In this document: piece after piece, positions 52,495 to 61,287 of the stretch
Position numbering within the stretch: position 1 is the first letter of the stretch
How the letters are laid out: each line of letters opens with the position of its first letter
Assembly: GCA_019510305.1 (NCBI GenBank)
Contig: JAEKKN010000025.1
Span: 1-64,000 of the forward strand
DNA from: Microbacterium sp.
GTDB taxonomy: Bacteria > Actinomycetota > Actinomycetes > Actinomycetales > Microbacteriaceae
Length of the DNA stretch: 64,000 nt
Reading direction: 5' to 3'
The notes under the pieces: model-generated
What the model saw: the letters and a program-made list of their open reading frames with translations, nothing else
The model's database searches: none
What the model was told of the DNA's origin: nothing
Program-made: the position numbers and the translations under genes

Positions 52495-55388
52495 GTGCGC
52501 GCTCCGTAGCTGCCGGTCGCGACGACCGCCCCGTCGACGGATGCCTGCGCCGAACCCGAGGCGACGGATGCGGCCCGGGTGCTGAACGTGACGGTCGTGC
52601 TCTTGCCGCCTGCCAGGTCGACGACCTTCTCGCCGAAGGCCGAGCCGATCGTGACCCGAGCGGCGGTGGTCGCCGCGTTGACAGCCGTCGCGGTGACGAC
52701 GACCTTGCCCGCTACGCAGCGCGTCGACAGGTCGAGGCCGACACCCGGAGTCACGGTCACGGTCGCCGTGACCGGCATCCGCGAATCGTCCTGCGCGGTG
52801 CCGCGCACCGTGAAGGTGCCCGCCGTCGCGTAGTCGGCAGGATCGACGCCCTCCCACGCGACGTCGACCGTGGAGGTCGCGCCGCTCGCGGTCGTGAGCG
52901 TGGCCTTCGGCAGCGCGGGGGCGGTGCCGGCACGGGTGGATGCCGTGATCGGCGCGACCTCGGTGACGGCGATCTCTGGGGCGAAGCCCTCGAGCACCGT
53001 CTGGTATTCAGCGCGCGTGACCGGGATCACGGTTCCGTGCCGCGGCTTGCCGCCGTCGCTGTTCTGCGGCAGATTGGCCCGAAGGATGGAGCCGAGCGGC
53101 TGCCAGGAGGCGCCGTTCGTGATGTCGGTCGAACCGAACGGGATGTAGTGGTTCGGGCCGCCGTGATACGAGGGCTGATCGATGAACAGGTACCAGTCGA
53201 AGCCGTTCGCATCTCCAGGGTTCGACGGGAAGATGCTGGGGCCCTCTCCGCTGGAGTAGATGCCGCCCGGCTCGCCGTTGGGCAGGCCGGTGGCGATCTT
53301 CTCCTGCACGAGCGTCCACTCGTCCGCCGAGCCGGTCGTACCGGGGAGGGCGCCCGAGATCGTCGCGAGCAGGTCGGTCGACTTCTCCTCGCGGATCGTC
53401 ATCGAGCCCTCGTCCTTCGTGAAACGGTAGTAGATGCCGTCCTGCTCGGCGACAGTCGAATCGATCAGTCCGAGGCCGGTGCCGCGCTTCACGTCCGACC
53501 AGATCTGCGGCTCCGAGAAGGTCACGAAGTCGTCGGTCGTCACGTAGACCATGCGGTTGTAGGTGACACCGGTGCGCGAGGCGACGTCGGTCGTCGGGTA
53601 CAGGTTCGACGCCCAGAACACCACGTAGCGGCCGAGCTCGTCGTCCCAGTACGCCTCAGGCGCCCAGGTGTTGCCCGCATAGGCCGACGAGACCTCGACG
53701 TGCCGCTGCGACGACCAGTTCACGAGGTCGGTGGACTCCCAGACCTCGATGGCGCGCGACCCGGAGATCTGCGCCGTCGTGAAGCCGCCAGCGAGGCCGT
53801 CGACCTTGAGGTCGGTGGCGAGCATGTAGAACTTGTCGCCTTCGTGCGAGCGGATGATGAACGGGTCGCGCAGACCCGTCGTTCCCTGCGTGGACGTGAA
53901 GATCGGCTCGCCGTCGTTCAGCGTGTTCCAGCGCAGTGCGTCGTTGCCCTTCGAGGCCGCGAGGCTGACGCGCTCCGCGCCGGCCCCCTCGCCCGTGAAG
54001 AACGCCCAGACGTAGGCCTCCTTCTCGTCGGATGCGGTGGGCGCCTGCGTCACGGTCAGAGCGATCTGCTTCGTGGCCGTCGCGGCGCCGCTCGTCGCCG
54101 TGACCTCGAGGACCGCGGCGGCATCGGCTCCTGCCGGACGAGTGATCGCCACGGTCGCATAACCGGCCTTCACGCCCTCGGCGATCTGAGCCACTGCCGC
54201 GCCGGACACGACCGACCAGTTCAGAGTCGAACCGTTCGCTCCGGTCGTCGCGACCGAGAGAGCGGTGCGCACGTCATCCGCTCCCGCGATCGACACGGAC
54301 GCGAGGTCGGCATCCGCCTTGGCCTGGTCGGAGAGCTCGGCGGGCACGGTCACGGAGTACGTGCGCGTGGTCACGGCGCCGCCGACCGTGAAGGTCGCGG
54401 TGAGGGTGGCGACGGCATCCGCCGATCCCGGCGCGGGCCGCGTGACCGCGGCCGTTCCTCCGGAGATCTGGATGGCTGCACTGTCGGAGGCCCACGACAC
54501 CGCGACGCCGCTGCTGCTGGTCGGCAGGGTGAACGTGGCGGTCGCAGAGCCCGGAACCGTCACGCCCGCGACAGCCCGGTCGAGGGCCTGGCCGGTGTAG
54601 AGCGACTGCACATCGGCCGAGCTGAGGGCGCTGGCGTACACCGCGTAGTCGTCGACGTCTCCCGCCCAGTTCGCGTCGTTGTACGTCGAGCGGCCGAGAT
54701 AGGACAGGAGGTTCGAGCCGAAGGACGAGACGTCGCGGCTGATCGACACCGACGAGATCTGCGCGCCGTTCACGTAGGTCGTCATGGTGCCGGCGACGCC
54801 GTCGATGACTGTCGTGTACAGCGACAGGCCGGTGGGCGTCTTGATGCCGGATGTCGCCGCGTTGGTCGCCCCCGCGCCGACCTCGGTGCCCCACGGGGCG
54901 GTGGCGCTGACCGCGTTGGTGAGCGCCGACTTCACGTAGCCGCTGGGATTCGTCGGGTTCAGCAGCCAGTAGGCGCTGGAGTAGCTCGCTCCAGAAGCCA
55001 CCGGGGCTCCGATGAACGCGGCGGCGGTGTTCGCAGCGCCGGACCGCCCGGACAGCCACGTCGAGACCGTGACCTGTTGCTTGCCGACGAGCCCGGCCGT
55101 CGGGATCTCGAGGTAGCCGGCGGTCGCCCTGGCTCCGCCGGGGAGCGTGAGCTGGCCGTTCGCCACGCTCGCGCCGGACTGCTTGATGACCCCGTCGTAG
55201 CCGTTGCCGGAGAGGTCGCTGACCGTGGCCCCTGCGGCGGAGTCGAACGAGTAGTGGATGAGCGGAGCGGGGCCCTCGGCGGCGACCGAGGCGGTGTGCG
55301 AGCTCACCGCTCCGATCGCGACGATGGTGGCGGCCGCGGCGACGATCGCCGCCGTCTTCCGGGCGCTCTGTGCGAGCAGACTTGTCAT
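52488..55388 (-). CDS. Secreted LamG-GH43 glycosidase with Ig-like domains and RCVAGK module
   Basis: 966 residues. Signal peptide to about 37 (HTASVAA). A LamG/concanavalin-like domain (about 42-265) begins LIHYSFDSAAGATVSDLSGNG. Two bacterial Ig-like segments follow (about 270-450). The GH43 domain (about 458-825) has Asp508 in GLRDPFIIRSHEGDKFYM, APEAYWDDELGRYVVFWAS and IDSTVAEQDGIYYRFTKDEG. A Big_4-like domain (about 830-885) and the RCVAGK module (Cys891 to Cys966) complete it. Second gene of the operon, 15 bases after the first. Same architecture as the proteins at 55404-58364 and 58583-61270. Confidence 0.9.
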   Translation of the reverse strand: MTSLLAQSARKTAAIVAAAATIVAIGAVSSHTASVAAEGPAPLIHYSFDSAAGATVSDLSGNGYDGVIKQSGASVANGQLTLPGGARATAGYLEIPTAGLVGKQQVTVSTWLSGRSGAANTAAAFIGAPVASGASYSSAYWLLNPTNPSGYVKSALTNAVSATAPWGTEVGAGATNAATSGIKTPTGLSLYTTVIDGVAGTMTTYVNGAQISSVSISRDVSSFGSNLLSYLGRSTYNDANWAGDVDDYAVYASALSSADVQSLYTGQALDRAVAGVTVPGSATATFTLPTSSSGVAVSWASDSAAIQISGGTAAVTRPAPGSADAVATLTATFTVGGAVTTRTYSVTVPAELSDQAKADADLASVSIAGADDVRTALSVATTGANGSTLNWSVVSGAAVAQIAEGVKAGYATVAITRPAGADAAAVLEVTATSGAATATKQIALTVTQAPTASDEKEAYVWAFFTGEGAGAERVSLAASKGNDALRWNTLNDGEPIFTSTQGTTGLRDPFIIRSHEGDKFYMLATDLKVDGLAGGFTTAQISGSRAIEVWESTDLVNWSSQRHVEVSSAYAGNTWAPEAYWDDELGRYVVFWASNLYPTTDVASRTGVTYNRMVYVTTDDFVTFSEPQIWSDVKRGTGLGLIDSTVAEQDGIYYRFTKDEGSMTIREEKSTDLLATISGALPGTTGSADEWTLVQEKIATGLPNGEPGGIYSSGEGPSIFPSNPGDANGFDWYLFIDQPSYHGGPNHYIPFGSTDITNGASWQPLGSILRANLPQNSDGGKPRHGTVIPVTRAEYQTVLEGFAPEIAVTEVAPITASTRAGTAPALPKATLTTASGATSTVDVAWEGVDPADYATAGTFTVRGTAQDDSRMPVTATVTVTPGVGLDLSTRCVAGKVVVTATAVNAATTAARVTIGSAFGEKVVDLAGGKSTTVTFSTRAASVASGSAQASVDGAVVATGSYGARTC

Positions 55389-55403
55389 GTTCTTCTTCTC
55401 CGA

Positions 55404-58364
55404 TCAGCCGCAGAGACCTGCGGGGATGGCGGCGGTGCCTGCGTAGGACTGACCCGTCGCTCCGGTCGCGGTGACAGTGGCGGTACCGGCCGGGACCGAT
55501 GCCAGTCGGGTGGCGAACGCCGCCGTGGTGGTCGCGCCGGCCGCCAGCGCGACCTGCTTCGAGCCGTACGGGGTCGTCACGGTGACGGTCGCTGCGACCG
55601 TCGAGGTGTTCGAGAGAGTGACGAGCACCTGCCCCTTGCCGGCCACGCACCGCACGGCGGCCACGGTGTTCACGGTGAGGGCCTCGACGGGAGCCGCGGA
55701 CGAGGCCGACGTCGTGACCAGGTTGTCGCGGTATCCGTCATAGGTCGCGGTGACGCTGGTGACGCCCGCCGGGATGCTCGCCGTGGCCTTTCCGTCGACG
55801 AGCGCGACGGTCGAGGTCCATGCGCCGCCCGTGAAGGTCACGGTGCCGGCCACGTCGCCGCCATCGGTGGCCGTGACGGATGCGGTGGCGTCGCGGCCGG
55901 TGACCTCGAGCGTCGTGGTGGAGGCCACGGCCGCGATCGAGGTCCAGTTCTTCATGGCCGTGAGAACCGTCTGCGGAACGCTGACGAAGGCGCCGTGCCG
56001 CGGGCTCGCCGGGAGTCCGCCGGCGGGGCGGACGTTCCAGCTGGAGCGCTGCGAGAGCCGGTTCGCCTGTGAACTCGAGGCGATCTCGTCGCCCGTGGTC
56101 ACGAAGGCGCGGTAGCCGCCCGCGCCGTAGTTGTCGACGAGGAAGACATAGCCGTCTCCTGCGGTGTTGTTCGGGTCGCCCGCATTGAGTTTGATGATCT
56201 CGGGTCCTTCACCCGCCTGGCCGGTTTCGAGGCTGGTCATGTGGGTGTCGGTGAGCTGCCAGGTCTGGCTGGGATCGGCGCTCCAGCTCGACGAGGTCGT
56301 CGGAGCGGTGAGCACCTTCGAGCGCTCCAGGAAGATGTCCTTGCCGGCCTCGAGAGGACCCGCGGCGCCGGACTCCTCGTTCTTCGTGAACCGGTAGTAG
56401 TAGTCGCCGATCTTCGTGACCGTGGAGTCGATGCGCGCGTATCCGGTGTCCTGCCAGGTGGTGGGAGGGTACGTGAAGGTCTTGAAGTCGCGAGTCGTCA
56501 CGGCGAACATGCGCGCGTAGAGGTTGTCGCTGTTCGTGTGCGAGGCGTCGGAGTACTTTCGCGAGGCGAAGAACACCACGTACGACTGCAGCGCGTCGTC
56601 CCAGTAGGCCTCCGGCGCCCAGGTCATGCCCGCCTCGGGCTGGTTGATCGTGATGCCGGTGTTCTCGCCGTTCGTGCGGCTCCAGTTGACCATGTCGGTC
56701 GACTCCCACACCTCGATCTTGAGGCTGCCTGCCGACTGGGCGGGCCCCCACCCTGTGCCGCAGCCGATGCACAGGTCAGTGGCGACCATGTAGTACTTGT
56801 CTCCGTCGTGCGAGCGCAGGATGTACGGGTCGCGCAGGCCCTTCGTGTCGGCGGTCGACGTGATGACGGCGTTGCCGCCGTTTACCGGCGAGAAGGTGAA
56901 GAAGTCGTTGCCGCTGGTGGCGGCCTGGTAGATCTTCTCGTCGCTGTCGGACTTGAAGTACGCGCTCGCGTAGCCGGCGTCGGGCGCCGTGCGGGCGTGC
57001 TCTGCCACCGTCACGGTGAAAGCGCGTGACAGTGTCGTGCCGTTCAGGCTCGCGTGAGCCGTGAGAGTCGCCGTGCGGTCGCCGCTGCCGTATGCGGGCC
57101 GTTCGACGATGCCGCCGCCGCGGTAGGGATCGGCTGTGCCCACGGTCGGGGCGACGTAGCCTGCCTCTGTCGGTGTGACGAGGGCGTCGTCCGACGAGGT
57201 CCATGTGATGGCCGAGCCGTCGACCGAGCCTTTCGTGATGAGGGGCAGGTTCTCAGTGGTGCGGGACGAGAGGCTGATCGCATCGAGATCGGCCGACGCG
57301 GATGCCGCGGCCACCGTCACGGTGAACGAGATCGGCGCGCCAGACGCCGGGGTGGCGGTGATGGTCACGGTGGTGTCGGTGGTGACCGCGCGAGAGACGA
57401 CGCCCGTGTTCGAGACGACCGCGGTGTCGGACGACGACCAGGTCAGCGCGACGCCGTTCGACGACGCCGGGAAGGTGAGGTTGCTGCGCACCGAGTCGAG
57501 AGACGCGTTCGCGCCCTTGACGATCGGCAGCAGATCGCCGCGCAGCAGCGCCTGAGTCGTGGCCGACTTCTGGACGGCCGTCGGCATGCTCGCCGAGACC
57601 TGCTCGGCGGTCAACGAGCTGTCCCAGAAGCGCACGTCGGTGACGTCGCCCGTGAACAGCGCATCGCCTGCGTACAGCGAACGGCCGAGGTAGCCGAGAG
57701 CGCCGGATGCCGGGACGATCGAGCTCAGGTTGTAGGTGTGGGTGACGGTCGAGATGATCTGACCGTCGCGGTAGAGCGTGAGGGCGTTGCCGCTGCCGAC
57801 CATGGTCAGCGTGGTGAAGCCCGGGTTCAGTCCGCCGCCGGCCGGGAGGCGGACCTCGCCGTTGCTGGTTCCGGTCTTGACGCGGATGCCGGAGAGCACC
57901 TGGTTGCTGTACGCGCTCTCACCGGAGCGCGGATTCACGAACACGTGGTTGCCGAGCGCGGTGGTGTTCCAGGCGCCGACGCCGTTGCCGAGCACCCAGC
58001 CGAACTGGTTCGCCGCGGTCTGCGTCGCGACCGTGTACTCGACGGTGAAGTCGTTGTCGGCACCCGTGACGAGCCCCTGCGGGAGGGCGGCATAGCCGTC
58101 GTTCTTGAACCGCAGCACGGCATCGTCACCCGTGTCGACGAAGGACGCATCGGTGAAGCCGGTCAGGGTGGCGTTTCGGCCGTTGCCCGATACATCGAGC
58201 AGGGTCGTGCCGGCGTGCGACATGTCGTAGTGCGCTGTGGGCGACGGCACGTCGGCGGCGAACGCCGGTGCGGGGGAGAATGCGCAGACGGATGCTGCCA
58301 GGGCGCCGATGATGCCGGCGGCTGTGAGCCTCCGCCTGCGGGGTGGTCGGGTGGGTGCGCTCAT
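55404..58364 (-). CDS. Secreted LamG-GH43 glycosidase with Ig-like domains and RCVAGK module
   Basis: 986 residues from the ATG at 58364 (AAAGGAG nine bases upstream); a longer frame upstream is a shadow. Signal peptide to about 36 (PAPAFAA). LamG-type domain (about 40-260) begins TAHYDMSHAGTTLLDVSGNG; Ig-like segments follow (about 275-445). GH43 (about 455-815) has Asp512 in GLRDPYILRSHDGDKYYM, WAPEAYWDDALQSYVVFFAS and IDSTVTKIGDYYYRFTKNEE. An Ig-like Ig_3/Big domain precedes the RCVAGK module from Cys906. First gene of the three-gene operon, divergent from 58583. Confidence 0.9.
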   Translation of the reverse strand: MSAPTRPPRRRRLTAAGIIGALAASVCAFSPAPAFAADVPSPTAHYDMSHAGTTLLDVSGNGRNATLTGFTDASFVDTGDDAVLRFKNDGYAALPQGLVTGADNDFTVEYTVATQTAANQFGWVLGNGVGAWNTTALGNHVFVNPRSGESAYSNQVLSGIRVKTGTSNGEVRLPAGGGLNPGFTTLTMVGSGNALTLYRDGQIISTVTHTYNLSSIVPASGALGYLGRSLYAGDALFTGDVTDVRFWDSSLTAEQVSASMPTAVQKSATTQALLRGDLLPIVKGANASLDSVRSNLTFPASSNGVALTWSSSDTAVVSNTGVVSRAVTTDTTVTITATPASGAPISFTVTVAAASASADLDAISLSSRTTENLPLITKGSVDGSAITWTSSDDALVTPTEAGYVAPTVGTADPYRGGGIVERPAYGSGDRTATLTAHASLNGTTLSRAFTVTVAEHARTAPDAGYASAYFKSDSDEKIYQAATSGNDFFTFSPVNGGNAVITSTADTKGLRDPYILRSHDGDKYYMVATDLCIGCGTGWGPAQSAGSLKIEVWESTDMVNWSRTNGENTGITINQPEAGMTWAPEAYWDDALQSYVVFFASRKYSDASHTNSDNLYARMFAVTTRDFKTFTYPPTTWQDTGYARIDSTVTKIGDYYYRFTKNEESGAAGPLEAGKDIFLERSKVLTAPTTSSSWSADPSQTWQLTDTHMTSLETGQAGEGPEIIKLNAGDPNNTAGDGYVFLVDNYGAGGYRAFVTTGDEIASSSQANRLSQRSSWNVRPAGGLPASPRHGAFVSVPQTVLTAMKNWTSIAAVASTTTLEVTGRDATASVTATDGGDVAGTVTFTGGAWTSTVALVDGKATASIPAGVTSVTATYDGYRDNLVTTSASSAAPVEALTVNTVAAVRCVAGKGQVLVTLSNTSTVAATVTVTTPYGSKQVALAAGATTTAAFATRLASVPAGTATVTATGATGQSYAGTAAIPAGLCG

Positions 58365-58443
58365 AGCGGTAACTCCTTTGTCGTCGTTGACGGCGCGCTG
58401 CAGCAGGCGGCGGTTCGGGTCGCCCTCGGGTGGGCTCAACGGA

Positions 58444-58467
58444 ATGTTAGCGGACACATGTGCGGAA
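58444..58467 (-). promoter_or_regulatory. Possible promoter and palindrome for the minus-strand GH43 operon
   Basis: TAACAT on the minus strand (58449-58444) is a fair -10 without a clear -35. Directly upstream of it on that strand is a palindromic stretch with core CACATGTG (58456-58463), a possible operator different from the CCGG site at 58546. Confidence 0.35.
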
Positions 58468-58544
58468 AGACAGGGGTGAGTCGAAAACCAAGTCGGGTCC
58501 GCTTTCGGTCTGGCGCCGGATTCGCTCCGTGTGCTAGGTTTCCT

Positions 58545-58558
58545 GGTTACCGGTAACA
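58545..58558. promoter_or_regulatory. LacI-type operator in the divergent GH43 region
   Basis: GTTACCGGTAAC (58546-58557) is a perfect 12-bp palindrome and shares GTTnCCGGTAACA with the operator at 40160-40173. TAGGTT (58535-58540), a possible -10 for the plus-strand GH43 gene, is five bases upstream, so bound repressor would sit at the transcription start. Confidence 0.6.
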
Positions 58559-58582
58559 AGCCGCACTCTCCTGGAGCTCTCA

Positions 58583-61270
58583 ATGATGAAGTCTCACGCC
58601 GTGCTGTCCCGATTCCGCGCCGTTGCCGCCCTCGCTCTCGTATCGGTGGCGGCATCCGCCCTCACCGTCTCACCGGTCGCTCCGGCCGCGGCCGCCGTTG
58701 CCGCAGCTCCCCGCAGCGGGCTCGTCGCCGAGTACCTGTTCTCGCAGACCAGCGGCGCCTCGGTGGCGAACACGGCAGGATCGGGCGTGGGTGCGGCGAC
58801 GGTCGTCAACGGCACCGACGCCCACTGGACCGGCAGCTCGCTCGCCTTCACCGGCGGAGCAAAGACCAGCACGACGGCCGACTGGGTGCGACTGCCCGAC
58901 GGCATCCTCGCCGGAGAGAACTCGGCCACCATCACTGTGGAGACGAAGTTCGACGCCTCGATGCTGTCGACCTGGCACTTCCTCTGGAACATCGGCAGCG
59001 ACAGCACCTCGTCCTACTGGTTCGCCTCGCTCAAAGACGTCCCCCGCACGGCGATCACCACGAGCGGCAACGGCGGCGAGAAGAACGCCCGCGGTACTGC
59101 TGCACTCACCGCCGACCGCTGGTACAGCGTGACCAGCGTGATCGACGGGAACGCCGGCACGATCTCGTTCTACGTGGACGGGCAGCTGCTCGGGTCGACC
59201 GCGACCACGCTCACCCCGGCATCCCTCACCGCCCAGACCGTCAACGCGATCGGGCGCTCGCCCTACCCCGACCCGTTCTTCCAGGGCGAGGTGTCGGCCT
59301 TCCGGGTGTACGACCGCGCCCTCACAGCCGCCGAGGTCGCCGACGTCTCCACAGCTGACGCAGCCCTGCACTCCAGCGGCTTCCAGCAGTACGCCCAGTC
59401 GGCCGTCGACGCGCTCAACGCCCTCACGCTCGACGACGCGACCACGACGCTGCCGGCCTCGAGCACCGCCGCACTCAGCTGGTCGTCGCAGAACCCCGAC
59501 ATCACGGTGGCGGCCGACGGCCGCACCGCATCGGTCCGCCAGCCCGCCGCGGGCTCTGCCGCGATCCAGACCACGCTCACCGCGACGGCGACCGTCCGCG
59601 GCGTGACCGTCTCCCGAGAGGTGCCAGTGACCATCGAACCCGCCCCCGCGCAGACCGACGACTACGGCTACCTGATGGTGCACTTCATCGAGGATTCCGC
59701 GGGCTACGCCGAGAAGATCTACCTCGACATCTCGCGCGGCGACGACCCCGAGCAGTGGGATCCGCTGAACGGCGGAAAGCCGATCCTCGCCTCGCAGCTG
59801 GGCACCACCGGCGTCCGCGATCCGTTCCTGACCCGCAATCCCGAGACCGGCACCTACTACATCATCGCCACCGACCTCCGCGTCTTCGGCGGCGACAACG
59901 GCTCCGGATCCTGCACGAGCTGGTGCTACTGGACCAAGAGCGCCAGCACCAGGCTCATCGTCTGGGAGTCGGACGACCTCGTGACCTGGACTGCTCCGCG
60001 CAGCTTCGACACGGCGCTGAACAGCGCAGGCGCGAAGGTCGCCGAGCTCGGCATGGCCTGGGCGCCCGAAGCACTGTGGGTCGACGACTACTACCCCGAC
60101 GGGCGCGGCGCCTTCGTCATGTACTTCTCGGCGAACGTCTTCCAGACCGCCGATCACAGCGACAGCTCGTACAACCGCGTCGTGTGGGGTGCGACCACCG
60201 ACTTCACGCAGGCCACGTACTCGTACGGCGGCGACTTCGTGAACACCGGCGCCAACACGATCGACACCACCATGATCCAGGACGGCGGCACGACGTACCG
60301 CATCACGAAGGACAACGGCACGGGCGACGGCATCTACATGGAGTCGACCACAGCCGCACGCTGGTGGGAGAGCGGCACCGCATGGACCACGCTGCAGACG
60401 AAGATCGGCGCCGCCTGGGCCGGCGGCAACGCAGGCGGCGTCGAGGGCCCGGCGGTCTTCAAGAGCCACAGCGACGAGAAGTGGTATCTGTACGTCGACG
60501 TGATCCCGAGCACCGGATACCGTCCGATGGTCACCACCGACCTCGATGCCGGATGGAGCCAGCTGAACTCGCCGACGTTCTTCATGACGCCCAGCACCAA
60601 GCACGGCGGCGTGATCTCGCTGACGAAGGCCGACTACGACCGGGTGCGTGCGGCGGATGCTGCCGCAGCCGTGACGAACGACCTCGGCGCCGTGGAGATC
60701 GCCGCCGGCAGCAGCTCGGACCAGCTCGCTGCGGCTCTGCCCCAGAACGCCGATGTCGTGCTCGCCTACGCCCGTGGCACGGCCACGCGGCCGGTCACGT
60801 GGAACACGGCATCCGTCGACCTCGCGACTGCGGGCACCTACCCTGTGACGGGCACGGTGCAGACGATCGGCGCCAACCTCAACACCTGGACCGGCGCCGG
60901 CGGCTCGACCGCGTGGAACGCGCCCGACCGCACGCTCGCGAGCAGCACCGCGGTCACCGTCACCGCTCAGGTCACCGTGACGGCGCCCGCGCTGAGCGTG
61001 ACGGCGACTGCCGGCACGCGCTGCGTGGCAGGCAAGGTCGTCATCGTGACAGAGGTCGTGAACAAGGGCGGCCAGGCGGTCACCGCATCCGTCACCACGG
61101 CGTACGGAACGCAGGATGCCGGCTCGATCGCCCCCGGCAAGAAGATCAGCCGCACCACGACCACGCGCCTGGGGTCGATCCCGGCGGGCCAGGTCTCGGT
61201 CTCGGCGACCGTGCAGGGCGCCACGACCACCGTGACCGCCGACTACGCCGCGCGCACCTGCGCCGGCTGA
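58583..61270 (+). CDS. Secreted LamG-GH43 glycosidase with Ig-like domain and RCVAGK module
   Basis: 895 residues; GGAG lies seven bases before the first of two adjacent ATG codons. Signal peptide to about 40 (PAAAAVAAA). LamG-type domain (about 45-260) begins GLVAEYLFSQTSGASVANTAG. Ig-like segment (about 270-350). GH43 domain (about 357-685) has Asp413 in TGVRDPFLTRNPETGTYY, MAWAPEALWVDDYY and IDTTMIQDGGTTYRITKDNG. A Big_4-like segment (TRPVTWNTASVDLATAGTYPV) precedes the RCVAGK module (Cys814 to Cys893). First gene of a plus-strand operon with a GH127-like enzyme 17 bases downstream. Confidence 0.9.
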   Translation: MMKSHAVLSRFRAVAALALVSVAASALTVSPVAPAAAAVAAAPRSGLVAEYLFSQTSGASVANTAGSGVGAATVVNGTDAHWTGSSLAFTGGAKTSTTADWVRLPDGILAGENSATITVETKFDASMLSTWHFLWNIGSDSTSSYWFASLKDVPRTAITTSGNGGEKNARGTAALTADRWYSVTSVIDGNAGTISFYVDGQLLGSTATTLTPASLTAQTVNAIGRSPYPDPFFQGEVSAFRVYDRALTAAEVADVSTADAALHSSGFQQYAQSAVDALNALTLDDATTTLPASSTAALSWSSQNPDITVAADGRTASVRQPAAGSAAIQTTLTATATVRGVTVSREVPVTIEPAPAQTDDYGYLMVHFIEDSAGYAEKIYLDISRGDDPEQWDPLNGGKPILASQLGTTGVRDPFLTRNPETGTYYIIATDLRVFGGDNGSGSCTSWCYWTKSASTRLIVWESDDLVTWTAPRSFDTALNSAGAKVAELGMAWAPEALWVDDYYPDGRGAFVMYFSANVFQTADHSDSSYNRVVWGATTDFTQATYSYGGDFVNTGANTIDTTMIQDGGTTYRITKDNGTGDGIYMESTTAARWWESGTAWTTLQTKIGAAWAGGNAGGVEGPAVFKSHSDEKWYLYVDVIPSTGYRPMVTTDLDAGWSQLNSPTFFMTPSTKHGGVISLTKADYDRVRAADAAAAVTNDLGAVEIAAGSSSDQLAAALPQNADVVLAYARGTATRPVTWNTASVDLATAGTYPVTGTVQTIGANLNTWTGAGGSTAWNAPDRTLASSTAVTVTAQVTVTAPALSVTATAGTRCVAGKVVIVTEVVNKGGQAVTASVTTAYGTQDAGSIAPGKKISRTTTTRLGSIPAGQVSVSATVQGATTTVTADYAARTCAG

Positions 61271-61287
61271 GCGAGAGACGAGAGATC

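Noticed and set aside
52446..56072. A very long plus-strand frame opposite the GH43 operon
   Set aside because: Arg/Gly/Asp-rich with no domain pattern, while the minus-strand frames contain signal peptides, LamG and GH43 motifs.
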